A DNA stretch of 64,000 bases from assembly GCA_029212365.1 (NCBI GenBank), contig JARGOC010000003.1:1-64000 (forward strand), in the 5' to 3' direction. This document shows positions 19,121-29,133 of the stretch, in pieces (position 1 is the first letter of the stretch; every line of letters begins with the position of its first letter). A program made the translations under genes and the position numbers. This DNA comes from Roseovarius sp. (lineage in GTDB: Bacteria > Pseudomonadota > Alphaproteobacteria > Rhodobacterales > Rhodobacteraceae). A model generated the notes under the pieces. It was not told where the DNA came from. It ran no database searches and worked only from the letters and a program-made list of their open reading frames with translations.

Positions 19121-19222
19121 ACCAAGACACCTGGCCGCCCCCGTCTGATGCGTGAATTTGAGTGTTGGTAACCAGTGTTGTGTTTCCATATCGAAAATAT
19201 GAAAATTTCGGAGGCTAAGCTT

Positions 19223-19414
19223 ATGACTAAGATCACATTTATTCTGGCCACTTGCGCCTGTTTTGCGACAGCACCTGCCCTTGCCGATGGTGATGGAAGC
19301 CAGATCACCGCACAAATGATAGAGAGAGATGCCGCCAACAGTTCGGCTGGCGGCGGAATTATCATCCCTTTGATCCTGCTCGCCTTGGTTGCGGCGGCCG
19401 TCGCGGCAAACTGA
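19223..19414 (+). CDS. Tiny exported membrane-anchored protein (copy 2)
   Basis: A 63-residue protein. GGAGG sits 8 nt ahead of the ATG at 19223. It has a signal peptide (TKITFILATCACFATAPALAD), a mature segment of about 20 residues (GSQITAQMIERDAANSSAGG) and a C-terminal hydrophobic helix (IIIPLILLALVAAAVAAN). The architecture is the same as the gene at 18935. It is followed by a strong hairpin terminator shared with convergent lon. Function unknown. Confidence 0.6.
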   Translation: MTKITFILATCACFATAPALADGDGSQITAQMIERDAANSSAGGGIIIPLILLALVAAAVAAN

Positions 19415-19424
19415 GCCCGCAGAT

Positions 19425-19454
19425 CAAAAAAGGGCACCCAATCGGGGTGCCCTT
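19425..19454. terminator. Bidirectional terminator between the small gene and lon
   Basis: A 10-bp stem (19430-19439 with 19445-19454) around a 5-nt loop. The run of A before it becomes a T-run on the minus strand, so it is strongest as the lon terminator and also stops the plus-strand small gene. Confidence 0.85.
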
Positions 19455-19479
19455 CTCATGATATTTATGACCGAATGAC

Positions 19480-21882
19480 TTAATGAGCAGTGGCGGATGG
19501 CCCCTGTTTTTCGGCTCTTAGGGCGGCGGCGGCCTCTTCGGCGGCCTCATCCCATTCCACCGGCTCGGGTGCAGAGACCAACGCATGTTTCAGCACTTCG
19601 CTGACGTGCTCAACCGGGATAATCGTCATCCCTTCCTTCACATTGTCAGGGATCTCGGTCAGGTCTTTTTCGTTCTCTTTCGGGATCAGCACGGTTTTGA
19701 TTCCGCCGCGCAAGGCTGCCAGAAGCTTCTCTTTCAGCCCGCCGATGGCCAGCGCATTGCCACGCAATGTCACCTCGCCGGTCATGGCGATGTCCTTGCG
19801 CACCGGAATGCCCGTCAACACAGATACAATCGACGTCACCATTGCCAAACCGGCACTTGGCCCGTCTTTTGGCGTCGCGCCTTCGGGCACATGAACGTGA
19901 ATGTCCCACTTTTCAAACTTGGGTGGTTTCACCCCGATTTGCGGGCTGATTGAGCGCACATAGCTGCTTGCCGCATCAATCGATTCCTTCATCACATCGC
20001 CCAGTTTGCCGGTGGTTTTCATCCGGCCTTTACCAGGCAGGCGCAAGGCCTCGATATTCAACAGCTCGCCGCCAACCGACGTATAGGCCAGCCCCGTGAC
20101 AACCCCCACCTGATCGGCATCTTCGGCCAAGCCATAGCGGTACTTTTTGACGCCTAGGAAATCACTCAAGTTGTCGGGTGTTATCTTGACGGATTCCACC
20201 TCTTTCTTGACGATTTTGGTCACGGATTTACGCGCCAGTTTGGCAATCTCACGTTCCAGATTCCGCACCCCCGCCTCGCGGGTATAGTAGCGGATCATGT
20301 CGGTCAGCGCCGCATCTGTCAGCTCAAACTCGCCTTTTTTCAGGCCGTGGTTTTTGACCTGCTTGTCGATCAGATGCTGTTTTGCGATCTCGCTTTTTTC
20401 ATCCTCGGTGTATCCCGCCAGCGGGATGATCTCCATGCGGTCCAAAAGAGGCCCCGGCATGTTGTAAGAGTTCGCCGTGGTCAGGAACATCACATCAGAC
20501 AGGTCATATTCAACCTCCAGATAGTGGTCCACAAAGGTGGAATTCTGTTCTGGGTCAAGCACTTCCAGCATAGCTGAGGCCGGGTCTCCACGGAAATCCT
20601 GGCCCATCTTGTCAATCTCATCCAGCAGGATCAACGGGTTGGTTGTCTTTGCCTTTTTCAGCGATTGGATGATTTTACCCGGCATGGAGCCGATATATGT
20701 CCGGCGGTGGCCACGAATTTCACTTTCGTCGCGCACACCACCAAGGCTGATGCGAATAAACTCGCGCCCTGTTGCTTTGGCCACAGATTTACCAAGCGAG
20801 GTTTTCCCAACGCCAGGAGGGCCAACAAGGCACATGATCGGGCCTTTGAGTTTTTTGCTGCGTTGCTGTACGGCCAGATATTCAACGATCCGCTCTTTGA
20901 CTTTTTCAAGCCCGTAGTGATCTTTGTCCAGCACCTCTTCGGCGCGGCTCAAGTCCTTTTTGACACGGGATTTTTTACCCCATGGCAGGCCCAGCATCCA
21001 GTCCAGATAGTTGCGCACAACAGTCGCCTCGGCGCTCATCGGGCTCATGTTTTTCAGCTTTTTCAGCTCGGCTTCGGCCTTCTCCTTGGCCTCCTTGCTC
21101 AGCTTGGTCGCGGCCAGTTTGGCCTCAAGCTCGGCCAGTTCGCCTTCGCCCTCTTCGCCGTCGCCCAGCTCTTTCTGAATGGCCTTCATCTGCTCATTCA
21201 AATAATATTCACGCTGGGTGCGCTCCATCTGGGATTTCACGCGGGTTTTGATCTTCTTCTCAACCTGAAGAACGCTCATTTCGCCCTGCATCAGGCCATA
21301 GACCTTTTCCAGCCGCTCGGACACGCTCAGCGTTTCCAGCAGGTCTTGCTTCTGGTCCACTTCGATGCCCAGATGCCCGGCCACCAGATCGGCCAGCTTG
21401 GCAGATTCAGTGGTTTCCGATACAGCGCTCAGCGCCTCTTCGGGGATGTTTTTCTTGACCTTGGCATAGCGTTCAAATTCGGCTGTGACGGTGCGCAGCA
21501 ATGCCTCAATCGTGGTGGCATCGCCGGGCATTTCCAGCAGCGTTTCGGCGCGGGCTTCAAAGTAATCGGGGTTGTCCAAATAGTCCAAAATGCGCACACG
21601 CTGCACGCCTTCAACAAGCACCTTCACGGTGCCGTCGGGCAGTTTCAGCAGTTGCAGAACATTGGCCAGCACACCCGAATTATAAATCCCGTCAGAATTC
21701 GGGTCATCATCGCCGGGGTCGATCTGGCTCGACAGCAGGATTTGCTTGTCGTCTTGCATCACCTCTTCGAGGGCACGCACTGATTTTTCGCGGCCCACAA
21801 AGAGCGGTACAATCATATGCGGAAACACCACGATGTCGCGCAAAGGCAGCACGGGGTAGGATGCGTTCAGTTGGTCTTGCAT
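19480..21882 (-). CDS. lon: ATP-dependent protease Lon
   Basis: Cytoplasmic AAA+ serine protease that degrades misfolded and regulatory proteins. The 800-residue product has a LonA N-terminal domain (~8-205: [15 protein letters not shown]), a coiled-coil segment, and an AAA+ module with Walker [14 protein letters not shown] (~355) and Walker [11 protein letters not shown]. The protease domain has the catalytic Ser in [14 protein letters not shown] and the Lys in [18 protein letters not shown] lies 9 nt from the ATG. A heat-shock-type promoter sequence is visible upstream (21962-21991). Confidence 0.97.
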   Translation of the reverse strand: MQDQLNASYPVLPLRDIVVFPHMIVPLFVGREKSVRALEEVMQDDKQILLSSQIDPGDDDPNSDGIYNSGVLANVLQLLKLPDGTVKVLVEGVQRVRILDYLDNPDYFEARAETLLEMPGDATTIEALLRTVTAEFERYAKVKKNIPEEALSAVSETTESAKLADLVAGHLGIEVDQKQDLLETLSVSERLEKVYGLMQGEMSVLQVEKKIKTRVKSQMERTQREYYLNEQMKAIQKELGDGEEGEGELAELEAKLAATKLSKEAKEKAEAELKKLKNMSPMSAEATVVRNYLDWMLGLPWGKKSRVKKDLSRAEEVLDKDHYGLEKVKERIVEYLAVQQRSKKLKGPIMCLVGPPGVGKTSLGKSVAKATGREFIRISLGGVRDESEIRGHRRTYIGSMPGKIIQSLKKAKTTNPLILLDEIDKMGQDFRGDPASAMLEVLDPEQNSTFVDHYLEVEYDLSDVMFLTTANSYNMPGPLLDRMEIIPLAGYTEDEKSEIAKQHLIDKQVKNHGLKKGEFELTDAALTDMIRYYTREAGVRNLEREIAKLARKSVTKIVKKEVESVKITPDNLSDFLGVKKYRYGLAEDADQVGVVTGLAYTSVGGELLNIEALRLPGKGRMKTTGKLGDVMKESIDAASSYVRSISPQIGVKPPKFEKWDIHVHVPEGATPKDGPSAGLAMVTSIVSVLTGIPVRKDIAMTGEVTLRGNALAIGGLKEKLLAALRGGIKTVLIPKENEKDLTEIPDNVKEGMTIIPVEHVSEVLKHALVSAPEPVEWDEAAEEAAAALRAEKQGPSATAH

Positions 21883-21961
21883 GTGTTATTTTCCTGTTTT
21901 GGCAAGAAGGCTCTGGTCCCGATTAACGGCAACGCCCGGCCTCCTCCTTTTGTCAGAAGTC

Positions 21962-21991
21962 TTAATTGGGGTTCTTTCGCCCTGTTTCAAC
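21962..21991 (-). promoter_or_regulatory. Candidate RpoH (sigma-32) promoter of lon
   Basis: On the minus strand GTTGAAA, 13 nt and CCCCAATTA follow the heat-shock consensus CTTGAAA-N11-16-CCCCATNT closely. It lies 79 bp before the lon ATG. lon is a heat-shock gene in many proteobacteria, which agrees with this reading. Confidence 0.6.
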
Positions 21992-22071
21992 CTCAGTGCG
22001 CAACACAATGCCTTGCCCGCCCGACCGGGGCAAGCAACAAATCCGTTTGGTTTTTCTAAAGTTTGCGGCCT

Positions 22072-22146
22072 TCAGGCCAATGTAAATGCGGCCACACAGG
22101 CCACAGACATCCAGCCCAGTGCAAAAAGTGAGAAATTGACCAGCAT
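22072..22146 (-). CDS. Possible 24-residue membrane peptide
   Basis: A short frame encodes M-L-V-N-F-S-L-F-A-L-G-W and ends in a hydrophobic stretch, so nearly the whole peptide would form one transmembrane helix. A G-rich stretch lies ~6 nt upstream of the ATG, and a TTAA-N7-TTAA site lies 78 bp upstream. It sits alone in the 368-bp gap between tgt and lon. It is too short to be certain; frame conservation in relatives would decide. Confidence 0.3.
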   Translation of the reverse strand: MLVNFSLFALGWMSVACVAAFTLA

Positions 22147-22223
22147 GATATACCCCCCAGAGGTTTGATACCTTGGACCATACCTTTGCAGGGTTAAGAC
22201 TTCCTATGCAGGTTTTCCTTACC

Positions 22224-22238
22224 TTAAGGCATAGTTAA
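22224..22238. promoter_or_regulatory. Candidate CtrA binding site (TTAA-N7-TTAA)
   Basis: An exact match to the full CtrA motif, TTAA-GGCATAG-TTAA. It sits just past the tgt stop and ahead of the short membrane-peptide frame on the minus strand. CtrA is a conserved alphaproteobacterial response regulator; binding here is inferred from the motif only. Confidence 0.4.
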
Positions 22239-22250
22239 GTGACCGTTACC

Positions 22251-23375
22251 TCATAGGGGGTCAATATCGCCCTGCGCGCGTCCTGCATGAAACTGCGCTT
22301 CCCAATCGGCAAAGCTGCCCGCCGCAATCGCGTCGCGCATGCCCTGCATGATGTCCTGAAAATAATGCAGGTTGTGCCAGGTCAGTAGCATCCCCGAGAT
22401 CATTTCCTGCGCGCGAAATACATGGTGCAGATAGGCGCGGCTGTAATTTGAACAGGCCGGGCATGTGCAGGCCTCATCCAGCGGGCGAGGATCATCTGCA
22501 TGGCGCGCGTTCTTGATGTTCACCACACCGCGCCGGGTAAACACCTGCCCCGTGCGCCCAGACCGGGACGGCAGCACGCAATCCATCATATCAACGCCGC
22601 GTTTCACCGCGCCCACAATATCATCGGGCTTGCCCACCCCCATAAGGTAACGCGGCTTGTCCTCGGGCAGATAGCCACAGGCGTAATCCAGCACGCCAAA
22701 CATGGCCTCCTGCCCCTCGCCCACAGCCAAACCGCCTATTGCGTAGCCATCAAATCCGATTGCCTTTAGTGCCTCGGCACTTTCTTCACGTAGCTCGGGC
22801 GTCACACCGCCCTGCATAATGCCAAACAGCGCATGACCGGGGCGATCGCCAAAGGCCTGCTTTGAGCGCTCGGCCCACCGCATCGACAGGCGCATGGATT
22901 TGGCCACCTCATCATCACTGGCAGGCAGCGCCGGGCATTCATCAAAACACATCACAATGTCACTGCCCAGCAACTTCTGGATTTCCATGGAACGTTCGGG
23001 CGTCAGCTCGTGCTTGGAGCCATCAATATGGCTGCGAAATGTCACGCCTTTTTCTGACATCTTGCGCAGATCGGCGAGGCTCATCACCTGAAACCCGCCG
23101 CTGTCGGTCAGAATGGGGCGCTCCCAGTTCATGAACTTGTGCAACCCACCCAAGCGCGCCACCCGCTCGGCTCCGGGGCGCAGCATCAGATGATAAGTGT
23201 TGCCCAACAGAATATCAGCCCCCGTTGCGCGCACGCTTTCGGGCATCATCGCCTTAACGGTGGCGGCTGTGCCCACAGGCATAAAGGCGGGCGTGCGAAT
23301 ATCACCCCTGGGGGTTTTGATCACACCTGTGCGCGCAGCACCATCTGTGGCCGTCTTTTGGAATTCAAATTTCAC
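22251..23375 (-). CDS. tgt: Queuine tRNA-ribosyltransferase
   Basis: Exchanges the wobble guanine of GUN-anticodon tRNAs for preQ1 in queuosine synthesis. The 374-residue TIM-barrel protein has the nucleophile region [12 protein letters not shown], the base-binding segment [12 protein letters not shown] and [14 protein letters not shown]. The zinc-binding cysteines are in [16 protein letters not shown]. The start is GTG (23375) with AAGG at ~8 nt; no better ATG is in frame. It is divergent from the SPFH gene. Confidence 0.96.
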   Translation of the reverse strand: MKFEFQKTATDGAARTGVIKTPRGDIRTPAFMPVGTAATVKAMMPESVRATGADILLGNTYHLMLRPGAERVARLGGLHKFMNWERPILTDSGGFQVMSLADLRKMSEKGVTFRSHIDGSKHELTPERSMEIQKLLGSDIVMCFDECPALPASDDEVAKSMRLSMRWAERSKQAFGDRPGHALFGIMQGGVTPELREESAEALKAIGFDGYAIGGLAVGEGQEAMFGVLDYACGYLPEDKPRYLMGVGKPDDIVGAVKRGVDMMDCVLPSRSGRTGQVFTRRGVVNIKNARHADDPRPLDEACTCPACSNYSRAYLHHVFRAQEMISGMLLTWHNLHYFQDIMQGMRDAIAAGSFADWEAQFHAGRAQGDIDPL

Positions 23376-23498
23376 AGCATCTGCCTTTTGCGGGGATTTA
23401 CACCTTTTGCCCTTCCTTAAAGAGGTTTACCCTGCCTTGCAAAACACAGATGCAACCCCCATGTGTATACCATTGCATACACTGTTAGGAGTAATTTC

Positions 23499-24389
23499 AT
23501 GTCCGAAGAATTTATCATGGACCTTATATCGGCCAACCTGATTTATCTGTTGATTGCCCTTCTGGTGATTATCGTCATCTTTCGCGGGGTCAAGATTGTT
23601 CCGCAGTCCGAGCAGCATGTGGTTGAGCGCTTTGGCCGTCTGCACAAGGTGCTTGGGCCGGGCATCAACCTGATCGTGCCATTTCTGGATGTGATCCGGC
23701 ACAAAATATCCATTCTGGAACGCCAGTTGCCCACCGCCAGTCAGGATGCCATTTCCAAAGACAACGTTCTTTTGGCTGTTGAAACCTCGGTGTTTTATCG
23801 CATCATCCAGCCGGAAAAAACCGTGTACCGGATCCGCGATATTGATGGGGCAATCGCCACCACTGTGGCCGGTATTGTGCGGGCTGAAATGGGTAAGATG
23901 GACCTCGATGAGGTGCAATCAAACCGCAATCAGCTGATCTCCACGATCAAAATGCTGGTCGAAGACGCCGTTGATGATTGGGGCATCGAAGTGACCCGTG
24001 CCGAAATCCTCGATGTGAACCTTGATCAGGCCACGCGGGACGCCATGCTGCAACAGCTGAATGCTGAACGTGCACGCCGTGCACAGGTGACTGAGGCCGA
24101 GGGTGAAAAACGCTCAGTTGAACTTAACGCCGACGCCGAGCTTTATGCCGCCGAACAGACCGCCAAGGCCCGCCGGATTGAGGCCGATGCCGAGGCCTAT
24201 GCCACGGGTGTCGTTGCCAAGGCCATTGCCGAACACGGGCTGGAGGCCGCGCAATATCAGGTCGCCCTGAAACAGGTTGAGGCACTGAACGCGCTTGGGG
24301 CCAGCCCGTCGTCCTCGACCATACTTGTGCCCGCCAACGCGCTTGAGGCCTTTGGCAATGCCTTCAACATGCTGAAAGGGAAATCATGA
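23499..24389 (+). CDS. SPFH/band-7 membrane protein (stomatin/QmcA-like)
   Basis: An integral-membrane scaffold protein of the slipin/QmcA group, 296 residues. It has an N-terminal transmembrane helix (~7-27, LIYLLIALLVIIVIF), a band-7 domain (~28-190: VVERFGRLHKVLGPGINLIVPFLD, DAISKDNVLLAVETSVFYRI) and a charged coiled-coil region (~195-260, ERARRAQVTEAEGEKRSVELNADAE). AGGAG lies 7 nt from the ATG at 23499. It overlaps the nfeD gene by 4 bp (ATGA), the usual SPFH-NfeD pairing, which organises membrane microdomains. Confidence 0.92.
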   Translation: MSEEFIMDLISANLIYLLIALLVIIVIFRGVKIVPQSEQHVVERFGRLHKVLGPGINLIVPFLDVIRHKISILERQLPTASQDAISKDNVLLAVETSVFYRIIQPEKTVYRIRDIDGAIATTVAGIVRAEMGKMDLDEVQSNRNQLISTIKMLVEDAVDDWGIEVTRAEILDVNLDQATRDAMLQQLNAERARRAQVTEAEGEKRSVELNADAELYAAEQTAKARRIEADAEAYATGVVAKAIAEHGLEAAQYQVALKQVEALNALGASPSSSTILVPANALEAFGNAFNMLKGKS

Positions 24390-24664
24390 TGGACATGGCG
24401 GTGTGGACACTGTGGTGGGTCTGGCTGAGTGCGGCACTGGGCTTTGCCATTCTTGAGGTGATGGTGCCCGGTTTTATCTTTCTGGGATTTGCTGTGGGGG
24501 CTGGGGTTGTGGCGCTGCTGGTGCTGTTGCCACTGGGCCTTGGCCTGACGGCGCTGATGGCGCTTTTTGCCATCCTGTCCCTGATTGCCTGGATCATTTT
24601 GCGCCGTGTCTTTAGCGCGCCGGATGATCAATCACGTGTCATCCGCGAAGATATTAACAAGTAA
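24386..24664 (+). CDS. NfeD-like membrane protein (short form)
   Basis: A 92-residue protein with two or three closely spaced hydrophobic helices (WVWLSAALGFAILEVMVPGFIFLGFAVG, LGLGLTALMALFAILSLIAWII) and a short charged tail. It is the short NfeD1b type, here without the complete C-terminal OB domain. It is translationally coupled to the preceding SPFH gene by a 4-bp overlap and is its expected partner. Confidence 0.85.
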   Translation: MMDMAVWTLWWVWLSAALGFAILEVMVPGFIFLGFAVGAGVVALLVLLPLGLGLTALMALFAILSLIAWIILRRVFSAPDDQSRVIREDINK

Positions 24665-24778
24665 CGCCACCCGAATAAAAACACCCGCCAGACGAATGCT
24701 GTTGGCCACCTCACGCGGCCAACGGCAAAACACCACAGCGGTCAAACTAGGGCGGTCAAACCACGGCGGCCAACAAGA

Positions 24779-24955
24779 TCACTTCTTGTCGCGCGCGGCT
24801 TTTTCTTCTTTGGTCAGCTTGTTGTTCCAAACATTTTTGCTCAGCCCCAGCTCGGGATTGGCAGGTTTGGTTTTGCCCACGCTGACTTTGCCGCCCTTGT
24901 TCAGAAATTCCTGAATAAGCGCGTCATCGGTGGTTTCTTTGGGAACATGTTTCAT
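24779..24955 (-). CDS. Small hydrophilic hypothetical protein
   Basis: A 58-residue, lysine-rich protein ([52 protein letters not shown]). The ATG at 24955 is used; no strong Shine-Dalgarno is visible. The balanced content and helix-favouring tail suggest a real small basic protein, possibly RNA- or ribosome-associated, but I recognise no family. It is divergent from the RimB-RimK fusion. Confidence 0.55.
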   Translation of the reverse strand: MKHVPKETTDDALIQEFLNKGGKVSVGKTKPANPELGLSKNVWNNKLTKEEKAARDKK

Positions 24956-25171
24956 GAGGACCAGTCTATCGGGTTGCCTGTGTGGGGGCAACAGCGGCTT
25001 TGCGGGATTTGCCCCAGCGCCGCCTGCTCTGTTCAGGCTTGGGCAGAATTGCCGTTGTCTGACCGCACCTCATTCGACACGCCCCACCAAATCAAACCCC
25101 GGCTTGCATACCTTCTTGATTTACCCATGATAGGTGTTCGTGCCGCTAATCTGACCGACAGGACATCAATC

Positions 25172-26575
25172 ATGACCGATCAGGACACCACCACAGACCT
25201 GCAATTCGGATGGGAGGAATGGATCAGCCTGCCTGATCTTGGAGTTCCCGCAATGCGCGCCAAAGTCGACACCGGGGCGCGCACCTCGGCCATGCATGCG
25301 TTTGATATTGAAACCTTCGGATCCGCGGCCAAGCCCAAGGTGCGCTTTACCGTGCATCCCATTCCGGGGCGTGATGATCTGGTGATCCCCTGCTCGGCCC
25401 CGATCGTGGATCGACGCGAGGTGGCCTCGTCCAACGGCGAAAAAGAGCTGCGCTATGTCATTGAAAGCACGCTTTTGGTTGGGGGCGGCAGTTGGCCAAT
25501 TGAGATCACCCTGACGGACCGCTCAAGCATGGCCAGCCGTATGCTGTTGGGTCGTCAGGCGATGAAAGACCACATTTCCATTGTGGCCACCGACAGGTTT
25601 TTGCAGCCCGAGCTGAACTATGACGTCTATCACACCTCAAAGATGCGTCAGGCCCAGCCCAACCGCGCCCTGCGCATCGCGGTGCTGAGCCGGGAAAACA
25701 ACTATTCGACGCGGCGTCTGGTTGAGGAAGGCGAGGCGCGCGGCCACACGGTGGAGGTGATCAACACCACGCGCTGTTATATGACCATCAATGCCATCTC
25801 GCCCGAAGTGCATTATGACGGCAAGCGCCTGCCCCGCTTTGATGCGGTAATCCCGCGCATTGGGGCCTCGATCACGCCCTATGGCACGGCGATCATCCGG
25901 CAGTTTGAAACCATCGGCACCTATTGCGTGAACCCCTCCGCAGGCATCACCGCCAGCCGGGACAAACTGCACGCCCATCAATTGATGGCGCGCGCCAAGA
26001 TCGGCATGCCCAACACCGCCTTTGCCGCCTCGCCGCAGGATACGGGCAATCTGATCGGGCTGGTGGGCACAGCGCCGCTGATCGTAAAACTGCTGGAAAG
26101 CACCCAAGGCAAAGGTGTGGTTCTGGCCGAAACCAAGAAGGCGGCTGAATCTGTGATCGACGCCTTTCGCGGGCTAAAGGCCAACTTCCTTGTGCAGGAT
26201 TTTGTCAAAGAAGCTGCCGGCGAAGATATCCGCTGCCTGGTTGTGGGGGGCAAGGTGGTGGCTTCAATGAAACGCACCGGTGCCGAGGGTGATTTCCGCT
26301 CGAACCTGCACCGGGGTGGATCGGCCAAACCCGTGCGCATCACCAAGATTGAGCGTGAAACAGCCGTCAAGGCCGCGCGTGTCTTTGGCCTTAATCTGGC
26401 GGGCGTTGATCTGCTGCGCTCGGAAGCCGGACCAAAGGTGCTTGAGGTCAACTCCTCTCCGGGGTTGGAGGGGATCGAAACCTCAACCGCCAAAAACATT
26501 GCCGGACTTTTGTATGATCAGATCGAAGCCCATGTGCGCCCTGCCCCGGTACGACGGCGCAAAACGAAGGAGTAG
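25172..26575 (+). CDS. RimB-RimK fusion: retropepsin-like protease domain plus ATP-grasp glutamate ligase
   Basis: A 467-residue, two-domain protein. Residues ~10-150 match the RimB/DUF785 'ATP-dependent zinc protease' family, a retropepsin-like fold with the aspartic motif DTGARTSA (Asp33). Residues ~165-455 are RimK-like: the preATP-grasp [16 protein letters not shown], then the ATP-grasp signatures [31 protein letters not shown] and [21 protein letters not shown]. RimK adds C-terminal glutamates to ribosomal protein S6, and RimB from pseudomonad rimABK loci trims them, so one chain may carry both opposing activities. AGGA lies 8 nt from the ATG at 25172. Confidence 0.85.
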   Translation: MTDQDTTTDLQFGWEEWISLPDLGVPAMRAKVDTGARTSAMHAFDIETFGSAAKPKVRFTVHPIPGRDDLVIPCSAPIVDRREVASSNGEKELRYVIESTLLVGGGSWPIEITLTDRSSMASRMLLGRQAMKDHISIVATDRFLQPELNYDVYHTSKMRQAQPNRALRIAVLSRENNYSTRRLVEEGEARGHTVEVINTTRCYMTINAISPEVHYDGKRLPRFDAVIPRIGASITPYGTAIIRQFETIGTYCVNPSAGITASRDKLHAHQLMARAKIGMPNTAFAASPQDTGNLIGLVGTAPLIVKLLESTQGKGVVLAETKKAAESVIDAFRGLKANFLVQDFVKEAAGEDIRCLVVGGKVVASMKRTGAEGDFRSNLHRGGSAKPVRITKIERETAVKAARVFGLNLAGVDLLRSEAGPKVLEVNSSPGLEGIETSTAKNIAGLLYDQIEAHVRPAPVRRRKTKE

Positions 26576-26655
26576 TTCGCCCTGCCCGATGCGCAGGCCT
26601 GTGAACCGGCTTGCAGCAGCCAAATGCGCTGCACTTCCTGATAAAGATGTGAGTT

Positions 26656-28179
26656 ATGACACTGATAAACCTACGAAACCTTGGCGTTACCTTGGGCGAA
26701 CCTCTGTTTGCCAACCTTAACCTGATCATCGACAAAGGTGACCGCATCGGGCTGGTTGCCGCCAATGGCCGGGGCAAATCCACCTTGCTGTCGGCCATGG
26801 CGGGTGAAACCGAAGCAACCACCGGCGATATCACCACCGCGCGTGGGTTGCGCATCGGCTATGTGGCGCAAAATGTGGATGGCGCGCTGATGGGCCATAC
26901 GCTTTATGACACGGTTCTCACCGCTCTCGACCCTGAACAGGCCGAGATGGAAAGCTGGCGTGTGGACATCGTTTTGGATGACCTGCGTGTGCCGCCTGAC
27001 CTGTGGCACCACTCCATGTCTGCCCTTTCAGGTGGGTGGCAACGGGTTGCCTTGCTGGCGCGCGCCTGGGTGTCGGACCCCGATGTGCTGCTGCTGGATG
27101 AGCCAACCAACCACCTTGATTTGGAGCGCATCGGCATATTGCAGGAGTGGATCACCACCATTGCGCGCGCTGTGCCCTTGATGGTGATCAGCCACGACCG
27201 CGCCTTTTTGGATGAAATCACCAACCGCACGTTGTTTTTGCGGGCTGAGAAATCTCATGTCTTTGCCCTGCCCTATACCCCTGCGCGTGATGCGCTGGAT
27301 GAGCTGGATATCGCCGCTGCCCGTCAGTTTGAAAATGAAGTGTCAAAGGCCAATCAACTGCGCCGTCAGGCGGCCAAGCTGAAAAATATCGGGATCAACT
27401 CCGGCTCGGATTTGCTGTTGAAGAAGACCAAGAAACTCAAGGAACGCGCCGATTCCATCGTCTCGGCTTCGCGGCCCTCCCATCAGGATAAATCAGCGGG
27501 TGACATCAAGCTGACAAACTCAGGGGCACATGCCAAAGCATTGGTTGGGTTTGATAAAACCGAGATCCATGTGCCCGGCGGCCCGATGCTCTATTCATTG
27601 CAACCCACCTGGATCAGCCCCGGCGACCGGATTGTGGTGCTGGGCGCCAATGGAGCGGGCAAAACCCAGCTTTTGAATCAGGTGATTGGTGCACTTAGCG
27701 CAGAGCACCCAACCATCCGCGTGGCGCCCTCGGCCGTCACCGGCGTTTCGGATCAGGCGCTCACTCAGCTTGAGGCCTATGACACCCCGTTGCAGGCTGT
27801 CACCTCATGCTCGGACATCGGCGATCAACTCGCCCATGCACAGCTCGCCAACGCGGGCATTCTGTTTGGCATGCAAGACAAACCGATTACCGCGCTTTCA
27901 GGGGGGCAACGCAGCCGTCTGGCCATGCTGTTGTTACGTCTGGCGCAACCGAATTTCTACATATTGGATGAACCGACAAACCATCTGGATATCGAAGGCC
28001 AGGAAGCACTGGAACACGAATTGCTGGCCCACGACACGACTGCCCTTCTGGTCAGCCATGACCGGACATTTGTGCGCACCGTCGGCACAAGGTTCTGGCA
28101 GATCATCCGCAAACGCCTGGTCGAGGTCGACAGCCCCGAGCCCTTCTTTACGCAACAGATGCACCGGGGAAGTGTCTGA
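26656..28179 (+). CDS. ABC-F family ATPase (two nucleotide-binding domains)
   Basis: A soluble 507-residue protein with two ABC cassettes and no transmembrane segments, as in ribosome-associated ABC-F proteins. Cassette 1 has a variant Walker A (AANGRGKST), signature ALSGGWQ and Walker B VLLLDEPTNHLD. A charged linker (~215-285, KLKNIGINSGSDLLLKKTKKLKERAD) follows. Cassette 2 has GANGAGKTQ, ALSGGQRS and YILDEPTNHLD. The long C-terminal tail of Uup is absent. Its role, whether translation factor or ribosome protection, cannot be told from sequence. Confidence 0.9.
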   Translation: MTLINLRNLGVTLGEPLFANLNLIIDKGDRIGLVAANGRGKSTLLSAMAGETEATTGDITTARGLRIGYVAQNVDGALMGHTLYDTVLTALDPEQAEMESWRVDIVLDDLRVPPDLWHHSMSALSGGWQRVALLARAWVSDPDVLLLDEPTNHLDLERIGILQEWITTIARAVPLMVISHDRAFLDEITNRTLFLRAEKSHVFALPYTPARDALDELDIAAARQFENEVSKANQLRRQAAKLKNIGINSGSDLLLKKTKKLKERADSIVSASRPSHQDKSAGDIKLTNSGAHAKALVGFDKTEIHVPGGPMLYSLQPTWISPGDRIVVLGANGAGKTQLLNQVIGALSAEHPTIRVAPSAVTGVSDQALTQLEAYDTPLQAVTSCSDIGDQLAHAQLANAGILFGMQDKPITALSGGQRSRLAMLLLRLAQPNFYILDEPTNHLDIEGQEALEHELLAHDTTALLVSHDRTFVRTVGTRFWQIIRKRLVEVDSPEPFFTQQMHRGSV

Positions 28180-28353
28180 TATAAAACCATTTTGTCCCCC
28201 GGTATAATTGGCGCGGCCCCAGTGCAGGGCGTAGCTGCCGCTTACTTCTGCAATACTAAACTCCGTTGTTTGGTCCATTGCGCAAGGCTTCGGGCGGCCA
28301 ATGCCCATACCATCCGATGGCAACCAGAGCACCACCGAAACACCCGAAACCGC

Positions 28354-29133
28354 TTAATCCGATTGCGTGCTATTAGCTGGTGGTTTTGCGAACAGAATGC
28401 CGCCCGTTCTGTCGGATGTGGAAAATTGTTGAAGCAGGGTCTGTCGCTGCACGAAGTTTGCGAAACTGAGTATCCCGTCTGCCCTAAGAGCCGCGATGGT
28501 AATTGGATTGTCGGGTTTCTGTTCAATCTGCGTTATCTCACGAGTGTAACCCATGAGCAAAAAAAGGGGGTCCAAGCCTAGTGCAATGCTTTGGCCAATT
28601 GCCTCACCACCATCGCCGTCGAGCATCGTGACAAATGCGTTCAATTGCACGGTCAACTCTTCCAACTCGATCACAAGCGGATCGTCCGATCCTGATCGTT
28701 GTGCGTTCGTACGGGCTTGCTCAAGTGCAGCCGCGTGCAGCCGTTGATAGTCTTCCGATAGGATTTTTTCCATTGTTGCATCTGTGTCAGCGCGCATGAC
28801 GGCCACTACCGATGCAAGCTGTTCAGGCGTGTAGACGGAAAGATAACGTTCAGCAGTTTTTGACATCAAGCGGTCAACGTATGGCGCGATAGCTTCGTCA
28901 GGGATTATATCAATAAACTTGTCTTCATCTGCAATTTTGACCCCAAGCCCTGCGATTGGCCTGAAATAAACAACAACAAACGCTTCTTTGAGTTTGCGGT
29001 GGACAATTTTCATCCAGGCTGCATCAAAATTGCGTTGTACAATAAAATTTGCGTCTCCCTGGGGTGTGGCCAAGGTACCTTGCCCACTGAGTAAGAGTAA
29101 TGTCAGAAAAAGCACTTTGAAAAGAGTGTTCAT
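28354..29133 (-). CDS. Exported protein of unknown function (weak DUF2059 resemblance)
   Basis: A 259-residue protein with a signal peptide (TLFKVLFLTLLLLSGQGTLA). The mature part is mainly helical. The segment YLSVYTPEQLASVVAVMRADTDATMEKI resembles the C-terminal helix pair of DUF2059 proteins. The ATG at 29133 is chosen because it starts the signal peptide. The gene and both flanking gaps have a looser, more A/T-rich texture than their neighbours, which may mean acquisition. Function unknown. Confidence 0.6.
   Translation of the reverse strand: MNTLFKVLFLTLLLLSGQGTLATPQGDANFIVQRNFDAAWMKIVHRKLKEAFVVVYFRPIAGLGVKIADEDKFIDIIPDEAIAPYVDRLMSKTAERYLSVYTPEQLASVVAVMRADTDATMEKILSEDYQRLHAAALEQARTNAQRSGSDDPLVIELEELTVQLNAFVTMLDGDGGEAIGQSIALGLDPLFLLMGYTREITQIEQKPDNPITIAALRADGILSFANFVQRQTLLQQFSTSDRTGGILFAKPPANSTQSD

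Noticed and set aside
20665..21783. 372-residue plus-strand frame
   Set aside because: Antisense shadow of lon with Phe/Gln/His-rich composition.
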